Positions 1 to 7,140 of a stretch of DNA of 10,051 nucleotides are shown here, piece by piece. The first letter of the stretch is position 1. The number at the start of each line of letters is the position of its first letter. The stretch is taken from NCBI GenBank assembly GCA_046590885.1, contig JBKJTS010000224.1, positions 1 to 10,051 of the forward strand, in the 5' to 3' direction. The notes under the pieces are model-generated. The model ran no database searches. It had not been told where the DNA came from and saw only the letters and a program-made list of their open reading frames with translations. A program made the position numbers and the translations under genes. Origin of the DNA: Ga0077554 sp046590885. Its GTDB lineage: Bacteria > Pseudomonadota > Gammaproteobacteria > Ga0077554 > Ga007554.

Positions 1-642
1 GACGTGTTGCCCGAGCCGGACTGGATGGAAGTGACCCTCGCCGGCCTGGATAAATACCACGCCGACGCCTGCGGTGGCTACATCGCCCCTCTCTGGGAAG
101 TGCCCCCGCCCGATTGGCTGACCGAACGCTTTTATGGTTTCCTTGCTGTACGCACAGAGCGCAGTGATGATTACGACATTAACACATATTCCCAAGTGCC
201 ATTCGGCGCCAATATGGCTTTTCGCCGCAACGTGTTCGAAAAGGTGGGTGGTTTCGACATCAGCCGGGGTCGCAAAGGCAAGGTGCTTGCCAGCGGCGAG
301 GATAGTGAACTTTTCGAACGCATCCTGGCAGCGGGTCTCAAGGCCGTCTTTCTAGGTCAGTCTCGCGTGCATCACAAGGTGGAGAACTTCCGCCTAACCA
401 AGCGCTACTTCCGCCGCTGGCGTTTCCAAACCAGTCGCAACATTGCCCAAAGCAAGGATATTACGGGTGAAAGCCGCCTGTTCAATATCCCTTTATACGT
501 CTTCCCGCAGTTCCTGCGCGCCGTAATGCGCATGCTGTGGGGACATGTGACTCAACCCCGGGACGAAGCATTCAACAGGGAAATGGTGGTATGCCATTTT
601 CTTGGCCTGATGCAAGGCCTATATCGCTCACGCGCTTCCTGA
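1..642 (+). CDS. Family-2 glycosyltransferase, 3' part (5' end outside window)
   Basis: The reading frame is open from base 1, so the GTG at 4 is very probably internal. The first codons (Asp-Val-Leu-Pro-Glu-Pro-Asp-Trp) match the stretch after the DxD metal/nucleotide-sugar motif of GT2 enzymes, so the first Asp is likely the last residue of DxD. The acceptor-binding part follows: a FGANMAFRR segment near codons 68-76, then the catalytic-base motif GED (Glu 298-300, Asp 301-303). A basic RRWRFQ stretch near codon 140 resembles the post-catalytic region of membrane-associated GT2 enzymes. The product should transfer a sugar from a nucleotide-sugar donor at the cytoplasmic face of the inner membrane; donor and acceptor cannot be read from sequence. 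The fusion gene at 718 lies 75 bp downstream on the same strand and may be co-transcribed. Family assignment is secure; the substrate is unknown. Confidence 0.9.
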   Translation, partial: DVLPEPDWMEVTLAGLDKYHADACGGYIAPLWEVPPPDWLTERFYGFLAVRTERSDDYDINTYSQVPFGANMAFRRNVFEKVGGFDISRGRKGKVLASGEDSELFERILAAGLKAVFLGQSRVHHKVENFRLTKRYFRRWRFQTSRNIAQSKDITGESRLFNIPLYVFPQFLRAVMRMLWGHVTQPRDEAFNREMVVCHFLGLMQGLYRSRAS

Positions 643-717
643 CCTTGCTGCTTACCACCCTGAATAAAACAGCAGAATCAGCCCATGAACAGCGCCATTA
701 TTAAGCGAAGATAATCA

Positions 718-3700
718 ATGATTCAAAACTACTCAGCTAAAATCTCCATCATTGCCACAGTTCGCAACGAAAAACAAACCATTGAAAAATTTCTGAGGTC
801 GCTGCTCGAGCAAACGCGCCGGGCTGATGAAATAATTATCGTGGATGGTGCCAGCACCGATGGCACACGGGAGATATTAGAAAAATACGCTGCCCAAGGC
901 CTACTACGCGTGATATCCAAGCCCTGCAATATTGCCCAAGGCAGAAATCTTGGCATTGCCGCTGCAACGGGCACACATATAGCGGTCACAGACGCGGGTT
1001 GTCAGGTTGATTCAAACTGGCTAGCGGAGATTGCACAGTGCTTCAGTGCTTCTCCTGCGCCCGATGTGGTTGCCGGAAATTTCCGCTTTGAAACCCATTC
1101 TCTCTTTGAAGATGCCGTTGTCTGTGCCACTTTTCAACCGAACCGTGATGAAACCGAGGCTGCACGCTATTACCCCTCCAGCCGGTCTGTAGCATTCACC
1201 AAGGCTGCATGGGAAAAGGCCGGCGGGTATCCGGAATGGCTTTATGCTGCAGAAGACACGCTGTTTAACATGCGTATGCGCCAACTTGGATATCATTTTG
1301 TTTTTTGCCGAGATGCAATTGTGCGCTGGCGACCGCGAGAAACGTGGCGTGCACTGGCCCGGCAGCGGGTCAACTTTTCGCGTGGTAACGCGCGCGTCGG
1401 TATTGGCACAGCCGGTTACTTGATCAATCTGCGCATCCATGGATTGATGGCGGCTTTACTGGTAATGGCGCTATGGTTTCCCGCATTCCTCATTGCAGCG
1501 ATCGCCTTGTCCATCTGGCATGTGCATAAACACTTATGGCCGCAAATGATTTCCAGCACCCCATCGCAAGACTGGCGCATCCGTCTGCGGGTAATTGCAG
1601 TCATGGAATTCGTACGGATTATTAACTTGTATGGATTTATGCTGGGTCGATGGGATCGTTTATCAGACCCATCCTACATCAGCCGACAAGTTGAATATAT
1701 GGGTGTTACATCGGCTGATGACATTGACTTTGTCGCTTCCCCTGCTAAAAATCGCAACCATAAAAAGCGTCTTTTTTCTGATAGCCCCATACATTTTATA
1801 ATAGCACCGCTGACTATCCTCAGTGGCCTGGTTGCCGTGTTTACAGGTAGTGCCTACTGGGCAAACACAATGCCCGTATTCGTCGTGGCAGTGTTTGGAA
1901 CTGTGATATTACTGGCGAAATCTTTATTGGATTTTTCCCGGACTGGCCCAGGTCTTCAGGAAGAAATTCTCACGCATTACCGGCGCTACATCCTGTTTGC
2001 ACTCGCCCGGCTGACCCTATGGGCATTCGCCATTATGTTGTTCACTGGTGGGGGCGGAGTGCTGACATATTACATGCTGAATATCAGCATGGGTGGAACA
2101 TGGGCAATGGGTCCGGCGATGCTGGCGGCCGCGCTGGGAATTCTCGCTGCAACCCTGCTGCAATTTATCCGCAAGCTGCGTTTCAATCCGGGACTGCTGG
2201 TGGCGTCAATGCACTACCGCATGAGCCGCTTTTACTGGCTGTGGCGCTGGGCAACTCCGATACGGATTTATTGTGTGCAGTATACTTGGGGGGGAATTAC
2301 CACACTGCTCTTCATTACCGCTTCGTTGCAATTGGTACAGCTGAACCACACCACGGAGCTCATTTCACTGTGGGCTGCGCTATTATTCTATGTCGGCACG
2401 ATTGCATGTGCGGCATGGTTGCCAGAAGCGCAGCCACCCGCTCGGATCCCTGAACGCTTCGCCGATACCCCACCTAATATCCTCATGATCGGGTCGGATA
2501 CGTTGCGGGCAGATCGACTGGGTACACTGGGTTATCGACGCACCCTCACGCCGCACATCGACACACTCGCCGCTCAAGGGGTGTTATTTAGCAACTGCTA
2601 TGTTCCCTGCGCCCGCACCGCACCCAGCCTGATTTCGTTGATGACCGGCACCTGGCCCCACACCCATGGCATACGCGACAATTTTGCCGCCGATAAGGAA
2701 ACCCGACTGAAGGTAGATACCTTACCCAATCTCCTCAAGGCGCAAGGCTACAACACCGCGGCGATTTCGGATTGGTGCGGAGGAGATATGGGGAAGTTTT
2801 CTTTTGGCTTTGATGAGACCGATTTGCCTGAAGATCAGTGGAATCTGAAATATTTGATTCGTCAGGGGCCGAAGGATTTACGGCTGTTTGTCTCTCTATT
2901 CACTCACAATTTACTGGGTCGGTGGTTATTACCTGAAATTTATTATCTCGGTGGAGTTCCTTTGACCCAACCGATGGGTCGGCGCGCAAGACAACTGGTT
3001 TCGCGTCTCGCGGAGAGTACCCAACCCTTTTTTATCAACATCTTTTATTCCACTACCCACCCGCCTTTCGCTTCCGCATGGCCTTGGTACACGCGCTTTG
3101 TCGACCCTGCTTACATGGGCGAATCAAAATTTGCCATGGCGCGCTTGACTGACCCGTTTGAAATAATTCGCCGCCAAGGCGCGCCTAAAGAAGAGTTCGA
3201 TCTTGACCAGATCATTGATTTATATGATGGATGCGTGGCTGAGTTTGACGACCAAGTGGGCAAAATGCTGCATCACCTCGAAGCCTGCGGGCTGGCGAGT
3301 AACACGATCGTTGTGGTCTATTCTGATCACGGCATGGAGTTTTTCGAGCACGGGACATGGGGTCAGGGTAACAGCGTATTGGGTGATCATAGTGCCCATA
3401 TACCGCTTATAATTGCCGACCCCCGTCAACCACCTGGAGGGGTAGTGAGTCATATTACCCGCAGCATAGATGTTGCGCCTACACTGCTACAACTTATCGA
3501 CATTGAGCCACCGCTAACGATGGATGGCACCTCACTGCTGCCGTATATGTCAGGCAAGGCTGTTGATTATGACCTTGCGGCTTTTAATGAAACCGGAATC
3601 TGGCTGACTGATCTGCCCGGCACCCCAAAGAATCATTTGCGTTACCCAGATCTTATAGAGCTATTAGAGATACCCGACAAACACATGGGTACATTAGCAA

Positions 3701-3960
3701 TCAAACCCGAATACGAAAATATTGTTGTTCAGGCAAAAGACCGGATGATTCGCACCAAACAATGGAAACTTGTTTATCAGGCCATGCATGAAGAAAATCT
3801 CTATTCTTTGTTCGATATTATTAATGACCCTGAATGCCATCAGGATGTAGCTTTACAGCACCCAGAAATTTTTCTGGCATTAAAAAAGCGGCTACTATGC
3901 TGGATGGAACCAACCAACCAGGAAATCTCAGAAGCATGTCATTTCGAGCGCCAGAAGTAG
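718..3960 (+). CDS. GT2 glycosyltransferase fused to a membrane region and an alkaline-phosphatase/sulfatase-superfamily domain
   Basis: The protein has 1080 residues in three parts. Residues 8-230 are a GT2 domain: VDGAS at 42-46, a DAG variant of DxD at 92-94, and the catalytic ED at 179-180. Residues 241-567 hold about seven hydrophobic stretches (241-268, 358-379, 383-404, 424-446, 461-483, 525-543, 547-567). Residues 585-1065 are a sulfatase-like domain: metal-ligand Asp594 in SDTLRAD, a nucleophile loop at 634-644 ending in LMTG, His781 in THPPF, Asp870-His871 in SDHG, and a sulfatase-type C-terminus (IRTKQWKLVY at 1011-1020). The nucleophile position is Thr634, where sulfatases have Cys/Ser. 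Arg of the CxPSR motif is Leu638, and the usual downstream Lys and Arg appear to be Gln883 and His894. Thr is the nucleophile in LtaS and EptA-type phospho-transferases, so phospho-group transfer or hydrolysis is more likely than sulfatase activity. An in-frame stop after ATG 685 rules that start out; ATG 718 has only a weak ribosome site. The side of the membrane holding the C-terminal domain is unresolved. Confidence 0.9.
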   Translation: MIQNYSAKISIIATVRNEKQTIEKFLRSLLEQTRRADEIIIVDGASTDGTREILEKYAAQGLLRVISKPCNIAQGRNLGIAAATGTHIAVTDAGCQVDSNWLAEIAQCFSASPAPDVVAGNFRFETHSLFEDAVVCATFQPNRDETEAARYYPSSRSVAFTKAAWEKAGGYPEWLYAAEDTLFNMRMRQLGYHFVFCRDAIVRWRPRETWRALARQRVNFSRGNARVGIGTAGYLINLRIHGLMAALLVMALWFPAFLIAAIALSIWHVHKHLWPQMISSTPSQDWRIRLRVIAVMEFVRIINLYGFMLGRWDRLSDPSYISRQVEYMGVTSADDIDFVASPAKNRNHKKRLFSDSPIHFIIAPLTILSGLVAVFTGSAYWANTMPVFVVAVFGTVILLAKSLLDFSRTGPGLQEEILTHYRRYILFALARLTLWAFAIMLFTGGGGVLTYYMLNISMGGTWAMGPAMLAAALGILAATLLQFIRKLRFNPGLLVASMHYRMSRFYWLWRWATPIRIYCVQYTWGGITTLLFITASLQLVQLNHTTELISLWAALLFYVGTIACAAWLPEAQPPARIPERFADTPPNILMIGSDTLRADRLGTLGYRRTLTPHIDTLAAQGVLFSNCYVPCARTAPSLISLMTGTWPHTHGIRDNFAADKETRLKVDTLPNLLKAQGYNTAAISDWCGGDMGKFSFGFDETDLPEDQWNLKYLIRQGPKDLRLFVSLFTHNLLGRWLLPEIYYLGGVPLTQPMGRRARQLVSRLAESTQPFFINIFYSTTHPPFASAWPWYTRFVDPAYMGESKFAMARLTDPFEIIRRQGAPKEEFDLDQIIDLYDGCVAEFDDQVGKMLHHLEACGLASNTIVVVYSDHGMEFFEHGTWGQGNSVLGDHSAHIPLIIADPRQPPGGVVSHITRSIDVAPTLLQLIDIEPPLTMDGTSLLPYMSGKAVDYDLAAFNETGIWLTDLPGTPKNHLRYPDLIELLEIPDKHMGTLAIKPEYENIVVQAKDRMIRTKQWKLVYQAMHEENLYSLFDIINDPECHQDVALQHPEIFLALKKRLLCWMEPTNQEISEACHFERQK

Positions 3961-4034
3961 ATGGCTCCAGGCACAGACCTGCGCCTATTTGGTAATGGAT
4001 TTTTTGAAATAAACCAGGCAAAAGTAGCGGAATC

Positions 4035-4742
4035 TCATTTCACAGGTGCCGATTCACTTGTGACCGCATCAGTATTCGATATTGGTTCAGCCACCACGGG
4101 TGCAGCAGGCGCCTCAACCTGCACAGCATCCTGTATGGGCGGCAAATCGGAGAGCTTCCCACCCATCTCCAGATAACGCCGTTGCAAAGCTTTTGAGTCC
4201 CGGTTGTACTTTAACCCCTGTACAAGCACTGCTTTGGCTTTTCCTTTATCGCCCTTTGCTTTATAGAAATCACCCAATGCAATGTAAGGAGCAATGTAAT
4301 TCGGTTTTAATTCTATTGCCTTCTCAAAATCCTTGAACGCATCTCCTGCCTGGTTCATTAACAGAAAGATCTTTCCTCTCTGTAAATATATCTCTGGCAT
4401 GATAATAGAAGCTTTTTGATCAGCGACATGAGTAATCATATAATTCATTTCACCCATGGCGCTTTTCAAATAGAATTTACGCGCTTCCTTGTCATTCCAG
4501 CTTCTATTATAACGATTCATAAAATTGAATCCCGCGCAATAGTGATGCACATGCGCATAGGCCTCGCCAAGTGTTGCTGCCCACTGATCCTTTTCTGGAC
4601 CTTGCTCATTGTTTAGCTTGGCTTTGCAATAGGGGGGTAATAAAGGGATTTCATCGTCTTTGGGATATCCAGTCATGACTGCATGAGCCAAAGATATATT
4701 TATAAGGAATAACCCAATAAATCTGATTAGAATTTTGTACAT
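4035..4742 (-). CDS. Exported TPR-repeat protein of the polysaccharide locus
   Basis: The protein has 235 residues from the ATG at 4742. Residues 1-21 form a clear Sec signal peptide: Lys3 and Arg7, a hydrophobic core, and an AHA cleavage site. No lipobox Cys is present, so the mature protein is probably soluble in the periplasm. The N-terminal half carries a PPYC motif (Cys39) and a HHYC motif (Cys69), which could form a disulfide after export. About two TPR-like helical pairs span residues 112-185, with FEKAIELKPNY and the next helix pair as the best match. The tail after 200 is Ala/Val/Pro/Glu-rich and probably disordered. TPR proteins in such loci usually scaffold assembly or export machinery; that role here is inferred. 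The gene is the last of the minus-strand block, 212 bp after the GT4 gene, and converges with the + strand fusion gene. A GTG directly before the ATG is possible, but the ribosome-site spacing favours the ATG. Confidence 0.85.
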   Translation of the reverse strand: MYKILIRFIGLFLINISLAHAVMTGYPKDDEIPLLPPYCKAKLNNEQGPEKDQWAATLGEAYAHVHHYCAGFNFMNRYNRSWNDKEARKFYLKSAMGEMNYMITHVADQKASIIMPEIYLQRGKIFLLMNQAGDAFKDFEKAIELKPNYIAPYIALGDFYKAKGDKGKAKAVLVQGLKYNRDSKALQRRYLEMGGKLSDLPPIQDAVQVEAPAAPVVAEPISNTDAVTSESAPVK

Positions 4743-4749
4743 CACTCTT

Positions 4750-4753
4750 CTCC
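4750..4753 (-). promoter_or_regulatory. Shine-Dalgarno GGAG of the TPR gene, decides the start
   Basis: On the minus strand GGAG is followed by seven bases and then ATG (4742-4740). The adjacent GTG (4745-4743) would leave only four bases. The spacing therefore supports the ATG start. Confidence 0.6.
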
Positions 4754-4840
4754 GTTATAATGAACGTACTACCATTTATGTCCAGTGACATCACCAGGTA
4801 CACATCGCATCATTAGCAGTTTATAAGACTCTAATATTTT

Positions 4841-4858
4841 CCCGTCGCATGCGGCGGG
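4841..4858. repeat. GC-rich inverted repeat in the GT4-TPR gap
   Basis: An 18 bp near-perfect palindrome, CCCGTCGCATGCGGCGGG, with arms pairing through eight positions and one G-T pair. It lies in the 212 bp gap (4743-4954) between the GT4 and TPR genes. No T-run follows it on either strand, so it does not look like an intrinsic terminator. An mRNA-processing or stabilising hairpin, or a protein-binding site, is possible. Confidence 0.55.
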
Positions 4859-4878
4859 ATGTGTCACCTCAATGCTGA

Positions 4879-4912
4879 GATACCTGGAGAGTATCCAGGG
4901 TCCTGAAACAGG
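4879..4912. repeat. Overlapping hairpins in the GT4-TPR gap
   Basis: CCTGGA (4883-4888) pairs with TCCAGG (4894-4899) around a five-base loop. Overlapping it, GATAC (4879-4883) pairs with GTATC (4891-4895), so the two stems exclude each other. Directly beside them CCTG-AAA-CAGG (4902-4912) forms a third small hairpin. With the palindrome at 4841-4858, this accounts for most of the visible structure of the gap. No gene with a credible ribosome site is seen there. Confidence 0.45.
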
Positions 4913-4954
4913 CGACGATTTCATTTTTGATAAAATCACTAGTACTCTTCAAAA

Positions 4955-6094
4955 TCAGGTATCAAATAATTTTTTAGTTTTTTCTGCTACCCTCACCCAG
5001 CTAAAATCCCTGCGGCTGCGTTGATACCCTGCCTCTCCTAACCGTGTTGAAAGTAACTTGTCACTTAACAAACGCTTCAACGTAGCGCCAATGAGTGCTA
5101 CGTCATTTCCGTCCACCTGATACCCGGTCTGCCCATCAAGCACCGCGGCACCCGTACCGCCCGCCCGCCCGGCTATTACGGGTTTGCCACACGCGGCGGC
5201 TTCCAAGAATACCATGCCGAAACCCTCAGTGTCGCCGTTGATTTCCCGGTTCGGCATTACAAATACATCACATGCATTATACCAGCGGGGTAAATCTTCC
5301 GTGTTGACATGCCCCAGAAAATGCACACGATCTTCCATACCCAGCTTCCGCGAGAGATTCACCAGATAGTCGTGATCTTCACCAATACCAATCAGCACGT
5401 AGCGCGCCATAATCCCTTGGTAAATCAGTTCAGACAGACTACAGATTACCTTATCGAAGCCCTTTCGGCGAGAAAGACGACCTACGGAGAGAATAAGACT
5501 CTCCTCCCGGCCCAGGCCAATACTTTGTTTAAGATCATCACAATGCAGATCAGGCTGAAAGCGTTCCACATCCACGCCCGGATTGATGAGTACAATAAGT
5601 TTTTCACCCACCCCCATGTTCACGAGTTCTTGCCGGGTATAGTCGCTGTTAGCGATAACGGTATCCGCATGACGTAGGGCAAAGCGCATCGCTTTGTATT
5701 TCCCGCCCTGACCCCAGGTGGTAAGTTCCTCGCCGTGCGCATAAATAACTACGGGACGGTAAGTCAAACGTGCTACAGCCCAAGCGACCAGTCCTTCGGG
5801 CAAGGCACGAAAGGCATGAATAGCTTCAAAGCGATGGGTCAACGCCAGCCACAAGGATTTAAAAAAGAAACGTATATAGATTGCCAGCGATTCCGGCTTA
5901 AGCCAAGGTATGCGTCGCAGGGGGAGTCGGTGAATACTGTTGGGATGCACCGCATCGACTTCCGCGGCCCCAGACACATCAGCAGTGACTATGTGGATTT
6001 CCCTGCCGCCAAGACGTTTGTAGACCTCGGCTGCCCATACGGCCGTACCACCCTTGGTGGGAAGAAAGAGTTCAGTAATGACCAGCAAACGCAT
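4955..6094 (-). CDS. Family-4 glycosyltransferase (GT-B fold)
   Basis: The protein has 379 residues, a normal length for GT4. The N-terminal domain begins with MRLLVITELFLPTKGG, the glycine-rich loop typical of GT4 enzymes (KGGT at 14-17). His120 in AHGEE is an expected active-site residue. The C-terminal domain carries SVGRLSRRKG (203-212), which contributes Arg/Lys for donor phosphate binding. It also has the EGFGMVFLE signature, with Glu290 and Glu298 in the E-x7-E arrangement. The enzyme is a retaining glycosyltransferase acting at the cytoplasmic membrane face. It resembles the mannosyltransferase-like PimB/PimC group in general layout, but the sugar cannot be assigned. The ATG lies 13 bp after the stop of the upstream GT2 gene. 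The only ribosome-site candidate (TAGG) overlaps that gene's end, which suggests translational coupling within the operon. Confidence 0.93.
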   Translation of the reverse strand: MRLLVITELFLPTKGGTAVWAAEVYKRLGGREIHIVTADVSGAAEVDAVHPNSIHRLPLRRIPWLKPESLAIYIRFFFKSLWLALTHRFEAIHAFRALPEGLVAWAVARLTYRPVVIYAHGEELTTWGQGGKYKAMRFALRHADTVIANSDYTRQELVNMGVGEKLIVLINPGVDVERFQPDLHCDDLKQSIGLGREESLILSVGRLSRRKGFDKVICSLSELIYQGIMARYVLIGIGEDHDYLVNLSRKLGMEDRVHFLGHVNTEDLPRWYNACDVFVMPNREINGDTEGFGMVFLEAAACGKPVIAGRAGGTGAAVLDGQTGYQVDGNDVALIGATLKRLLSDKLLSTRLGEAGYQRSRRDFSWVRVAEKTKKLFDT

Positions 6095-6107
6095 GGGGTG
6101 GGTATAC

Positions 6108-7133
6108 CTAAACGAGCATTGACAATATATCGCGAATGCCTGTCAATCCGGGGCTCTCGCATATCGTAGGCGCCACCGCGCGAACGGCAGCTCCACGCTG
6201 ACCCGCACGCACCAAGGCGTAGCCAAGATTCAATCTCCCGTTACGCAAACGCTGGTATACCCCCCGCTTAATAGGTGGAGGGAAATGTGCTGATGCCGTC
6301 TTGAGTGCCACAAGCGTGCGCACGTTCTCGATTTGCGCTGACAACGGGTCTTTTCGGGTGGCGCTACCGTCATGAATCACATAGGCTGCCATGGGCGTAC
6401 ATACTACACCCACCCGCTGACTGACCGCGCATAGCTTCGCTAAAAAGAACACATCTTCACCTATTTTAAAATTGGTTTCTAAACTGTTTTTGAGCCCGGC
6501 AGGATATCCCTCAAGCGCCAGAAATGTATGACGTGGTACACTCAAAGTATGGGTATCACCAAAATGATCGGCAACAAATGTTTCCAGATCGTGCGCCGAC
6601 ATTACTACCCGGCTGCAAGCGCTTCGCGATTTATCCATATGAGCGCTGTGCGCTTTATCTATGACAGAGCTAGGCGCTTTATCCATTACAGCACTCGGCA
6701 CTTTGTCCAGTATCTGCCGACCGGACTCATGCACCTCCATAGAGAGAGAAATGCGGCTTCCATCTGGCTTCACATACTCGTAGTCACCCGTCAGAAAATC
6801 TAACCCGGCGTCTTCTTGAATCCACTCCGCGTGCCATCGCAATCGATTGGGATAATACCAGTCATCCGCATCCAGAAACGCCAGCCATTCCCCTGTTGCA
6901 TGATTCGCGCCCGCGTTGCGTGCGGCAGCGACGCCACCATTTGACTGGTATATATAGCGCACACGACTACCAAATGGCGCGACTGCCTGGGCGGTTGCGT
7001 CTATTGAGCCATCATCCACTATTATCACTTCGTGAGCAGGATACGTTTGCGTTAAAACAGATTCAATTGCACGCCCCACAGTTGGTGCGCCATTATAAAC
7101 GGGGATGATGACTGAAAATTTAGGGGCTGCCAT
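6108..7133 (-). CDS. Family-2 glycosyltransferase with an internal 8-residue repeat insert
   Basis: The protein has 341 residues and a classic GT2 N-terminus: SVIIPVYNG at 7-15, VDDGS at 39-43, and LDADD at 87-91 (DxD: Asp88, Asp90). The catalytic-base motif GED lies at 225-227. The C-terminal part (260-341) is helical and basic, without an obvious membrane segment, so the enzyme is cytoplasmic or membrane-peripheral. Residues 142-173 hold four tandem copies of an octapeptide with pattern hydrophobic-Asp-Lys-x-x-Ser-Ala/Ser-x. They lie between the DxD region and the acceptor-side segment (THTLSVPRHTF), a loop that tolerates insertions in this fold. The ATG is 7 bp after the stop of the deacetylase gene, and no clear Shine-Dalgarno is visible, so coupled translation is likely. 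The enzyme adds a sugar to the same glycan as its operon partners; donor and acceptor are not deducible. Confidence 0.93.
   Translation of the reverse strand: MAAPKFSVIIPVYNGAPTVGRAIESVLTQTYPAHEVIIVDDGSIDATAQAVAPFGSRVRYIYQSNGGVAAARNAGANHATGEWLAFLDADDWYYPNRLRWHAEWIQEDAGLDFLTGDYEYVKPDGSRISLSMEVHESGRQILDKVPSAVMDKAPSSVIDKAHSAHMDKSRSACSRVVMSAHDLETFVADHFGDTHTLSVPRHTFLALEGYPAGLKNSLETNFKIGEDVFFLAKLCAVSQRVGVVCTPMAAYVIHDGSATRKDPLSAQIENVRTLVALKTASAHFPPPIKRGVYQRLRNGRLNLGYALVRAGQRGAAVRAVAPTICESPGLTGIRDILSMLV
6618..6713. repeat. Four in-frame 24 bp tandem repeats inside the GT2 gene
   Basis: Units lie at 6618-6641, 6642-6665, 6666-6689 and 6690-6713. Adjacent units match at about 17-19 of 24 positions, and all share a core like CTTTATCCA. 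The period is a multiple of three, so each unit encodes eight residues (142-173 of the protein) and unit gain or loss would keep the frame. Confidence 0.85.
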
Positions 7134-7140
7134 GAATAGC

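Noticed and set aside
4..6. GTG as the start of the first glycosyltransferase
   Set aside because: The frame is open to base 1, and the encoded residues lie in the middle of a GT2 domain, so the gene starts before the window.
1021..1440. Long antisense frame within the fusion gene
   Set aside because: It is a shadow of a well-supported gene, with no domain character and no ribosome site.
3970..3985. Terminator in the convergent 74 bp gap
   Set aside because: The stem is six pairs with a mismatch on the + strand, and no T-run directly follows on either strand; the TTTTTT near 4000 is too far away.
4769..4924. 51-residue minus-strand frame in the GT4-TPR gap
   Set aside because: It has no ribosome site and no recognisable protein character, and it overlaps the hairpins; length is within chance.
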